Source: Kiritimatiellia bacterium (GTDB lineage Bacteria > Verrucomicrobiota > Kiritimatiellia > UBA8416 > JABMPJ01). From it: 6,253 nt of DNA. Of this stretch, positions 1-4,782 are shown in pieces (positions within the stretch are counted from its first letter, which is position 1; the number at the start of each line of letters is the position of its first letter). Under the pieces are notes generated by a model. That model saw only the letters and a list, made by a program, of their open reading frames with translations. It was not told where the DNA came from and did not search any database. Both the position numbers and the translations under genes were made by a program. The DNA lies in assembly GCA_029939545.1 (NCBI GenBank), contig JAOZSS010000145.1, positions 1 through 6,253 of the forward strand. The letters run 5' to 3'.

Positions 1-124
1 GCGCTCGCCCGTGGACGGTCGACGGTCGTTTCAATCCACGCCCCCGCGAAGGGGGCGACCTTCATCATGCGGTTGCGCTCCTCGAGTTGGGAGTTTCAAT
101 CCACGCCCCCGCGAAGGGGGCGAC
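1..124 (-). CRISPR. Type I-C CRISPR array, leader-proximal end (two repeats, array continues past the left edge)
   Basis: Two identical repeats lie at 28-59 and 93-124 (32 nt), separated by a 33-nt spacer at 60-92; a second spacer, incomplete, occupies 1-27. Read on the minus strand the repeat starts GTCGCCCCC and ends TGGATTGAAAC, the usual I-C form. It folds into a 7-bp stem (CGCCCCC with GGGGGCG) and a 5-nt TTCGC loop, leaving TGGATTGAAAC, the 11-nt 5' handle that Cas5c cleavage gives in this subtype. Orientation is set by this handle, by the cas genes on the same strand, and by the leader at 125-316, so the spacer at 60-92 is the most recently acquired. The base just before each repeat in this orientation is G in both copies, so a 33-nt repeat cannot be excluded from two copies. 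Confidence 0.97.
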
Positions 125-316
125 CGGTTCGTCATAAGTCATTGGTGCCCATAGGTCAAGGACGCCGTTTGTGCGAACCTCTGTGCGAAGTGGGTGCCAG
201 GGGTACTGCCAGGACTTCGATAGCCTATGGACATGGTTTCTATTCTGTTGTCAAAGAACACGTTACGTTGATCCGTGCGAACCTGCCGGGGATTTGCCGT
301 CCGCTTGGGGATCGCA
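125..316 (-). promoter_or_regulatory. CRISPR leader
   Basis: This 192-bp stretch without a credible gene separates the cas2 stop codon from the first repeat, on the side where an I-C leader belongs. It holds a sigma70-type promoter next to the array (131-159), a 10-bp direct repeat GTGCGAACCT (plus-strand reading) at 171-180 and 275-284, and a related TGTGCGAA at 182-189. A second pair, GGGGAT, lies at 288-293 and 307-312. It is less AT-rich than many leaders. No hairpin followed by a T-tract is visible, so nothing shows that cas operon transcription stops before the array. Repeated short motifs in leaders can be docking sites for adaptation factors; that role is an inference here. Confidence 0.8.
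131..159 (-). promoter_or_regulatory. Predicted CRISPR array promoter
   Basis: On the minus strand TTGACC (159-154) is followed after exactly 17 nt by TATGAC (136-131). These match the sigma70 consensus at 5 of 6 and 4 of 6 positions with ideal spacing. A start about 7 nt downstream falls at 124-125, the first base of the first repeat, so the pre-crRNA would begin essentially with the repeat. This is a prediction from sequence only. Confidence 0.6.
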
Positions 317-610
317 CTATATAATCAGGGGGTCGTTGCGCAGGTCGAGGGTTGGCTTGGCACCTATGTGTTCGACTCGCCTCTGCCAGTTCTTTCCGAG
401 CTGGTAGAAGCGGAGACTGTCTGTGTCTGGATCGATGATGCTGCTGAGTTTCTCCTTCATGGCGGTCCACTGCGCCGGATCAATATCGCACTCGAACACT
501 GAGTTTTGGACACGTTGGCCGTAGTCCTTGCAAACCTTTGCCACACGACGCAGGCGGGTCTGTCCCGGCCGCCCCAACGTGCAGACATCATATGCCACGA
601 GTACCATCAT
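317..610 (-). CDS. cas2: CRISPR-associated endonuclease Cas2, type I-C
   Basis: A 97-aa protein of normal I-C Cas2 length. Cas2 dimers bridge two Cas1 dimers in the spacer integration complex; its role there is mainly structural. The ferredoxin-like first strand ends in the family motif VAYDV with the conserved Asp at residue 8. The middle GQRVQNSVFECDID and the SLRFYQLGKNW and RRVEHIGAKP blocks are typical of the I-C subfamily. Two ATG codons stand in tandem at 610 and 607; AGGAGG at 625-620 lies 9 nt from the first, which I therefore prefer, though the second would only remove one Met. That Shine-Dalgarno overlaps the cas1 stop codon (626-624), with 13 nt between the genes, so translation is probably coupled. 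It is the last gene of the operon and is followed by the leader. Confidence 0.97.
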   Translation of the reverse strand: MMVLVAYDVCTLGRPGQTRLRRVAKVCKDYGQRVQNSVFECDIDPAQWTAMKEKLSSIIDPDTDSLRFYQLGKNWQRRVEHIGAKPTLDLRNDPLII

Positions 611-623
611 GGTTCACGGCCTC

Positions 624-1643
624 CTATTTCCACAACATGGGCGGATACCCATCGAGGTCGCCCCTCAGATAGCGGGCGAGCAGTTGGGCTTGAATGTGGA
701 AGCATATACCCAACGGGGCCTTCTCCTTCACGAACGGATGCATCAGCTCCTCCTGCTTGCGCTTCTGATAGGCAACCAGAACAGTCTTGCGCGTTTCATC
801 CGTCATCTCGACGGCACCGCTTTCCGTAATGTTGAAGCCCTTCTTGTTGACCTGCTTAAGATTGATCAGCGACAGCACGAGCCGATCGGCAAAGAAGGAG
901 CGAAACTCCTCCATCAGATCCAATGCCAGACTCGAACGCCCCGGACGGAGTCTATGCAGGAAGCCAACCTGCGGGTCCAATCCCACGCCCTGCAAGGCGC
1001 CCGCGCAATCGTGCGCGAGGAGCACATAGACAAACGATAACAGCGCATTGATACGATCCATCGGTGGCCGACGACTACGCGTGGTGAAAGTGAAGCCGTC
1101 CTGTTCGCGAATCAGATCATTGAAGGCCGAGAAGTAGACGCGTCCGGCATCCCCTTCTTTTCCGCGCAGACTTTCCAGGCTCGGTTCTGTCTGCACCTCT
1201 TTGATGACATGATCCAGCCGCATAATGGCCACCGTCAGTGCCTCGGTCTCTCCATAATCCCGCACGCGCCGCCGGAGTACCGCGCGGCAGTTGTTCGCCT
1301 TGGCCATCACTATGGGCCGGGCGACTTCGAGGCTCTGAGCTTCATCATCCGCACGCCGACACTGCTCACAGCGCAAAAGCACATTGCCGGAGACGGGGCC
1401 TTCCACGCGCGCAAGAAAACGCCCGCGCTCCGACAAGAATGCCATGGCTACGCTATTCTTGGCACAATGATGCATCAGGTAGGGACTGCACATCACTGAG
1501 CCAAAACAGACAACGCTGCCGAGGGTGTGAATCGGCACGCGCAGCTTCACCTCGTGCTCGATATTGACGAGCAAAGACTCCCCCTCTTTGTTCAGGTAGG
1601 CGCCCTGAGTCGTCACATAGAGGGTATTGAGGTACTTCTTCAT
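624..1643 (-). CDS. cas1: CRISPR-associated integrase Cas1, type I-C
   Basis: Cas1 is the metal-dependent integrase that, with Cas2, inserts new spacers at the leader-repeat junction. The 339-aa length is normal for I-C. The N-terminal beta domain (about 1-85) starts KKYLNTLYVTTQGAYL. The helical C-terminal domain carries the metal ligands: E163 in RGKEGDAGR, H230 in VGFLHRLRPGR, and D242 with E245 in LALDLMEEFR. All expected catalytic positions are present, so the enzyme should be active. The ATG overlaps the cas4 stop by ATGA (1643-1640), and AGGTG lies about 7 nt upstream. It works with Cas4 just upstream, which selects PAM-containing prespacers in I-C systems, and with Cas2 just downstream. 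Confidence 0.98.
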   Translation of the reverse strand: MKKYLNTLYVTTQGAYLNKEGESLLVNIEHEVKLRVPIHTLGSVVCFGSVMCSPYLMHHCAKNSVAMAFLSERGRFLARVEGPVSGNVLLRCEQCRRADDEAQSLEVARPIVMAKANNCRAVLRRRVRDYGETEALTVAIMRLDHVIKEVQTEPSLESLRGKEGDAGRVYFSAFNDLIREQDGFTFTTRSRRPPMDRINALLSFVYVLLAHDCAGALQGVGLDPQVGFLHRLRPGRSSLALDLMEEFRSFFADRLVLSLINLKQVNKKGFNITESGAVEMTDETRKTVLVAYQKRKQEELMHPFVKEKAPLGICFHIQAQLLARYLRGDLDGYPPMLWK

Positions 1644-2293
1644 TCGTTCACCTGTGCGAGGTAGTTCTTAACAGAGCGATTCTTTCCGGTACCGGGCATG
1701 CATACGCCGACAAGTGAGCAGTTCTTACAGCGCGGCATTGCATCTGCCGACGGAGTGATGCCACTGTCGATGAGTGTGTGCAATCGCCCTGCCGTATCTT
1801 CACAGATCTGTCGCAGCCGCTCATCAAGAGTGACCGTTTCGCGCCTGCGGGGCGCCCCGTAGAAAATATCTGCCTCAGGAATAGTGACGCCCAGCATTTC
1901 TTCCAGACAGATGGCCTGCGCACAGAGCTGCACGCGGTCACAGTCGGCCGGTTTGGGGCGGCCTCGTTTATACTCGACCGGCCGCGGCAGCCACTGGCCC
2001 TTCAGCTTCGGGAGCGGCACACCGCCCTCTTCGGCTCTATGAAACTCCACCACATCCGACACACCAATCAGTCCCAGGCGCAAAGAGCGAAGGCGCACCC
2101 CTCTGGCAATCCACACGCCATCACGGAGTTCGCCGCCCTGCTCGTGCACCTTCTCGTGCAAGTGCCGCCCCTCGACCGTGAGGCGGTTCTCGGCCCAAAC
2201 GCCCTCGAGGTGGATCAGTGCACACTGCCGCTCACAGAAGAGCAAATGCTGCAGTGCCGAGATCGGGAGGAGTTCCTCTTCGGTGTATGGCAT
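1640..2293 (-). CDS. cas4: CRISPR-associated exonuclease Cas4 (RecB-like, Fe-S)
   Basis: Cas4 is a nuclease of the PD-(D/E)XK superfamily that trims prespacers and ensures PAM-correct, oriented integration; in I-C systems it forms a complex with Cas1. The 217-aa protein has the four iron-sulfur cysteines: C20 (in LLFCERQ) at the N-terminus and C189, C192 and C198 (RCKNCSLVGVC) at the C-terminus. The nuclease core shows D80 in GVSD, E107 and K109 in VEYKRG, and Q122 in the following helix, so it looks complete. The ATG is supported by GGGAGG at 2307-2302, 8 nt upstream. Its stop overlaps the cas1 start. What lies upstream is odd: cas7 normally precedes cas4 directly in I-C, but here two other genes intervene and a 37-bp palindrome abuts the Shine-Dalgarno. 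Confidence 0.97.
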   Translation of the reverse strand: MPYTEEELLPISALQHLLFCERQCALIHLEGVWAENRLTVEGRHLHEKVHEQGGELRDGVWIARGVRLRSLRLGLIGVSDVVEFHRAEEGGVPLPKLKGQWLPRPVEYKRGRPKPADCDRVQLCAQAICLEEMLGVTIPEADIFYGAPRRRETVTLDERLRQICEDTAGRLHTLIDSGITPSADAMPRCKNCSLVGVCMPGTGKNRSVKNYLAQVNE

Positions 2294-2306
2294 GGTTTGG
2301 GCCTCC

Positions 2307-2343
2307 CGGAATAGGACGTATACGCACCATAAGACCTATTCTC
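2307..2343 (-). repeat. 37-bp palindromic element B (between four-helix-bundle gene and cas4)
   Basis: The element fills most of the 54-bp gap between the four-helix-bundle stop codon and cas4. Arms GAATAGG (2309-2315) and CCTATTC (2335-2341) form a perfect 7-bp inverted repeat, and partial pairing continues inward. It matches element A at 27 and element C at 27 of 37 positions without gaps, and the right half CCTATTCTC is identical in all three. The hairpin would stand immediately before the cas4 Shine-Dalgarno (2307-2302). No T-run follows, so it is not a standard intrinsic terminator. Confidence 0.75.
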
Positions 2344-2347
2344 TCTG

Positions 2348-3172
2348 TTATCGCCCCCCACGTCGGTCTGAGCGCATCTTGTAGAGGCGCTCCGTGAAGC
2401 CGCCGTTCTCCAGAAAGGCTGCATCGAGCGAGGCAAGCTGTTTGTCTAAGAGATAGCAGGCCTGGTTCACCACACACAGGAGGGCGTTTGCGGCCACTTC
2501 TACAGACTCGCCTTCAAAATGGGGCTTATAGGTCTCATAGGACCTATTCTCGGCGTACGCCAGGCGGCGGATCTTGCGGGCGCGCTGATCGTTCTTGTCC
2601 CAGATGGCCAGATCGTTGGTGCGGAGGTAGTCATGGTAGTCTTTTTTGAGTTCTTCAAGGCTACCGCGCGCCACGCTTACCAGCTTCAGCTCGAACTTCT
2701 TTGATGTTCCTGAAACCTGTGAGCCCTCGGCTATGTTCTGCTTGCCGCTCCGTGCCGCCTGCCACATTTGGTCGTGTGTGCGCGAACGGATGTTGATGTA
2801 GCGGTTGCAGAAGTACACCGTTCCGTCGAAGGCAATCTCCGACATCTTGTACGACTCCAGATCCTCGTAGCCGCCATGCGCCACGATGAGTGTGGGGGCG
2901 GCATCGCGTTTCGTGTTGCCCCGTGCGATACCAGCCAGGCCTTGTTCGGCGGCCCGTCTCACCCGCGAATCACCATCTTTCGCGGCCATGACCCGCATGT
3001 GGTCGGCAACGCCGCTCTCGATCGGAATCGTGAGCGCCAACTTGCCGACCAACTGGGCCGTCAGCCCCCGCACCTCCGGTGCCTCATGGGTAAGCAGCTT
3101 GAGCAGCTCGCGCTCGGGGCCGGGGCTCTTCTCAAAACCGGAGCCTTCCTGAGAATAGGACTTATTCGTCAT
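2348..3172 (-). CDS. Four-helix-bundle (S23/IVP-type) protein with suffix domain and HEAT-like N-terminus
   Basis: This 274-aa protein is not a known cas gene. Residues about 102-195 match the 23S-rRNA-intervening-sequence four-helix-bundle family, seen in GGYEDLESYKMSEIAFD, SRTHDQMWQAARSGKQNIAEG and SGTSKKFELKLVSVARGSLEEL. A short linker (about 207-218, ENRSYETYKPHF) leads to the C-terminal 'suffix' segment ending in FLENGGFTERLYKMR, known from a subset of the family. Family members are small basic helical proteins; the related Avd of diversity-generating retroelements binds RNA, but the role here is unknown. Residues about 20-85 form helical pairs with EVRGLTAQLVGKLAL and SRVRRAAEQGLAGIA, resembling HEAT repeats, an unusual extension. 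I chose ATG at 3172, 7 nt after the stop of the preceding gene; an in-frame TTG at 3202 would add 10 residues and overlap that gene. The start lies in palindrome A, the linker is palindrome C, and palindrome B follows the stop. Confidence 0.85.
   Translation of the reverse strand: MTNKSYSQEGSGFEKSPGPERELLKLLTHEAPEVRGLTAQLVGKLALTIPIESGVADHMRVMAAKDGDSRVRRAAEQGLAGIARGNTKRDAAPTLIVAHGGYEDLESYKMSEIAFDGTVYFCNRYINIRSRTHDQMWQAARSGKQNIAEGSQVSGTSKKFELKLVSVARGSLEELKKDYHDYLRTNDLAIWDKNDQRARKIRRLAYAENRSYETYKPHFEGESVEVAANALLCVVNQACYLLDKQLASLDAAFLENGGFTERLYKMRSDRRGGR
2515..2551 (-). repeat. 37-bp palindromic element C (inside the four-helix-bundle gene)
   Basis: It aligns without gaps to element A (28 of 37) and element B (27 of 37). 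It contains the shared CCTATTCTC (2543-2551) and its own perfect inverted repeat, ATAGGTC (2528-2534) with GACCTAT (2541-2547). It encodes ENRSYETYKPHF, the linker between the four-helix bundle and the suffix segment. From general recollection of this family, the linker at this spot is often a run of short tandem repeats of the SYKSY or SDKSD type. Confidence 0.7.
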
Positions 3173-3187
3173 ATAGAACCTATTCTC
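3151..3187 (-). repeat. 37-bp palindromic element A (over the start of the four-helix-bundle gene)
   Basis: Arms GAGAATAGG (3151-3159) and CCTATTCTC (3179-3187) are a perfect 9-bp inverted repeat around a 19-nt loop. The stop codon of the 101-aa gene (3182-3180) lies in one arm, and the ATG of the four-helix-bundle gene (3172-3170) lies in the loop. As RNA it could fold over the ribosome entry region of the downstream gene. It is related to elements B and C. Confidence 0.8.
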
Positions 3188-3485
3188 CCTCTGCTGGTCC
3201 AATCACCGAGCATGTCTCCACCTCACCGCTTGAGAACTTCATCTTCCCCATCCGCAGTTCCAGCGGCAGGCGACGATCCATGCGGACCGGCATTGAGGCA
3301 AGCTCCAGCCGGCCCTCAAAATCACCATCAATTCCTGTTCTCCGCAACCGCACCTGCCGCCCAACCGGTAGCCCCCACAACTTCACGATCTGTTCCACAG
3401 CCTCCCGCCGATCCCACTGCCAGGAGGCGTAGCCATCCTCGGCAGGGGCGCGGAAGTCTAGATCGAGTTGGTTGTCTTTTGGCAT
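3180..3485 (-). CDS. Uncharacterised 101-aa protein inserted between cas7 and the four-helix-bundle gene
   Basis: I do not recognise this protein. It starts with a polar, acidic segment (1-20, MPKDNQLDLDF), followed by an aromatic and amphipathic helix-like stretch (about 22-38, SWQWDRREAVEQIVKLWGL). The second half (40-94) alternates hydrophobic and charged residues like a small beta-sheet or barrel, for example RQVRLRRTGIDGDFEGRLEL and RRLPLELRMGKMKF. There is no signal peptide, membrane segment or visible catalytic motif; it has one cysteine. The gene begins 14 nt after the cas7 stop and lacks a clear Shine-Dalgarno, so it may depend on translational coupling to cas7. Its stop lies inside palindrome A, 7 nt before the next ATG. 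Same-strand packing and an uninterrupted frame support a real gene, probably co-transcribed with cas genes. It could be a partner of the four-helix-bundle protein or a divergent subunit; neither is shown. Confidence 0.75.
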   Translation of the reverse strand: MPKDNQLDLDFRAPAEDGYASWQWDRREAVEQIVKLWGLPVGRQVRLRRTGIDGDFEGRLELASMPVRMDRRLPLELRMGKMKFSSGEVETCSVIGPAEGE

Positions 3486-3499
3486 GATTTGGTTGGTGC

Positions 3500-4393
3500 C
3501 TATATTTTCTCGTCGATGGTCACACCGGCCGGGCAGTTGTCGCCGTCGATGGTGACGGTGTAATCCGTGAACGCGCGTGGCGGTGCCTCGCCGCAGTTCT
3601 TTTTGACCGTCACAAGATCAAACAGCTTCTGGGCAGGAGCATTCCCGAGCTCACTCTCGTGCCTGAATACAATCAGTTTGCGCGGAGCCATTTCGCCACG
3701 TGCAGCAGAGCGGTCATGGTCGAACATGTTGATGAGCGCATCCCAGAAGAGCGTCAGATCGTCTTCTGAGAATCCGGTCTGCTTCGCCAGCGGAGCCGAG
3801 ATGAAGCCGTGGGCTTCGTAGAGACCGTAGGGGATTGTGAATTTGCGCCCCATGGTGCGGTTGTCGCCCTTTTGTTTTTCTGCCTCTTTCTCTGTCGCCA
3901 CAGCCATCCGCGTGATTGAGTGTTCCGCAGAGAAAATGCGATCCGCGCTACGGGCAAACGCAAGCTGCACAGGCCCGCGAACTTGTCCGCAGTTGAAGTC
4001 CTTGAGCGACATAACTGCACCGAAAGCGCGAATGTCGAAGAAGTTCTTGCACATCCATGCTTTGGCTTGCTGCACCTGGGTCGCGCCCTCTGCCTCTTCA
4101 TCGGACAAGGCTTTGTAGGCTCTCTCCTGTTGAGTGGTTAACACGGCTTTCTCGCGGACATAAATATCGTAGCCTTGTTCATCGCCGGAGATATCGGTTT
4201 GCTGTTTGTCTGCATGGACAAGCTGAACATAGTTCCTCACCTTCCGTTTCAGGCAAACATCAGTAACGAGACCGTTACCGGTCTCGGGATCGATGCGCGG
4301 CAAGTTGCCGGCATCGGGGTCGCCGTTGGGGTTGCCATCCTTGACGTCGAACAACAGTACGAATTCATAACGGTTCTTGATTGGATCACTCAT
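3500..4393 (-). CDS. cas7: Type I-C Cascade backbone protein Cas7 (Csd2 family)
   Basis: Cas7 polymerises along the crRNA spacer to form the backbone of the I-C effector. The 297-aa length is normal. Family hallmarks include the first RRM strand and following loop (about 8-30, NRYEFVLLFDVKDGNPNGD), the TDVCLKRKVRN helix (44-54), FFDIRAFGAVMS (118-129), VRGPVQLAFARS (138-149), SITRM (159-163) and GRKFTIPYGLYEAHGFISA (182-200). Nothing appears truncated. Its ATG overlaps the cas8c stop by ATGA (4393-4390), with AAGGAG about 7 nt upstream inside the cas8c end. Downstream, where cas4 is expected, the 101-aa gene begins after 14 nt. Confidence 0.97.
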   Translation of the reverse strand: MSDPIKNRYEFVLLFDVKDGNPNGDPDAGNLPRIDPETGNGLVTDVCLKRKVRNYVQLVHADKQQTDISGDEQGYDIYVREKAVLTTQQERAYKALSDEEAEGATQVQQAKAWMCKNFFDIRAFGAVMSLKDFNCGQVRGPVQLAFARSADRIFSAEHSITRMAVATEKEAEKQKGDNRTMGRKFTIPYGLYEAHGFISAPLAKQTGFSEDDLTLFWDALINMFDHDRSAARGEMAPRKLIVFRHESELGNAPAQKLFDLVTVKKNCGEAPPRAFTDYTVTIDGDNCPAGVTIDEKI

Positions 4394-4782
4394 TTCTCAT
4401 CTCCTTTGGTTTCTGTTGTTTCCTTCTTTGTGAAGAAATCCTGGCGCTGGTGGTAATAGCCGACGGCAAAGCGGCCTTGGTCTTCCATCGTGAGAACGGA
4501 TGGAATCCCTTGCGCCGGAATCTTACCGTAGACCTCCTGTTTGAGTTGCTCCAACCAAACGGTGCCTTTCCCTGTGTTACGCAGTTTTGCCAGATGGTGC
4601 ACAGAAAGGTTGTCGAGTCGTTTGAATGTCACCTGGGGCGAGCTGGCGGCACCACCAAAATAGGTGTCGCGGATGGTCTTGTTGAGACCACCTCCCTGTG
4701 CCTGTTCCTGGATACGTTCAAGTACGGCGAAAAGCCGCCCGAGCACGTAGCCGATATTGTCGTACGTTTTGTCCAGTGCCAC
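4390..4782 (-). CDS. cas11c: Small Cascade subunit Cas11c, from an internal start in cas8c
   Basis: I-C loci have no separate small-subunit gene; in Desulfovibrio vulgaris Cas11c is made by independent translation of the 3' end of cas8c, and the subunits line the effector next to the Cas7 filament. Here an in-frame GTG, codon 454 of cas8c (4782-4780), follows AAAAGGAGG at 4796-4788 after 5 nt. The product would be 130 aa, starting VALDKTYDN with the first residue read as Met, and would hold the all-helical C-terminus of Cas8c (GYVLGRLFAVLERIQEQAQ, then DTYFGGAASSPQ, then GYYHQRQDFF). Its length and boundary agree with the known small subunit. Supported by sequence, not by expression data. Confidence 0.85.
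   Translation of the reverse strand: MALDKTYDNIGYVLGRLFAVLERIQEQAQGGGLNKTIRDTYFGGAASSPQVTFKRLDNLSVHHLAKLRNTGKGTVWLEQLKQEVYGKIPAQGIPSVLTMEDQGRFAVGYYHQRQDFFTKKETTETKGDEK

Noticed and set aside
222..254. A second promoter in the leader, TTGACA at 254-249 on the minus strand
   Set aside because: The -35 is perfect, but no acceptable -10 lies 16-18 nt downstream (TCCATA matches two of six positions). The site nearer the array is better.
255..280. Possible IHF site around TTGATC in the leader
   Set aside because: Only half of the consensus is present and the other half does not match at the right spacing.
67..324. Open frames crossing the repeats and leader on the plus strand
   Set aside because: They read through CRISPR repeats and leader, have no ribosome site and no family resemblance; they are chance frames.
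2307..2343. Intrinsic terminator between the four-helix-bundle gene and cas4
   Set aside because: The hairpin stem is AT-rich and no T-tract follows; the same palindrome also occurs at a gene start and inside a gene.
2215..2477. Minus-strand open frames across the end of the four-helix-bundle gene and the start of cas4
   Set aside because: They overlap two well-supported genes in other frames and show no domain of their own; their ENRSY-like peptide comes from element B.
2348..3172. The four-helix-bundle gene as an IVP within a broken cas gene
   Set aside because: Cas7 and Cas4 are both full length on either side, so no cas reading frame was interrupted.
2768..3487. A 239-aa plus-strand open frame opposite the four-helix-bundle and 101-aa genes
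   Set aside because: It is antisense to two better-supported frames, is low in family resemblance and rich in Pro/Arg/Ser, typical of GC-rich shadow frames.
3500..3515. A fourth copy of the 37-bp element at the end of cas7 (GAGAAAATATAGG)
   Set aside because: The similarity to GAGAATAGG needs an insertion and there is no matching second arm.
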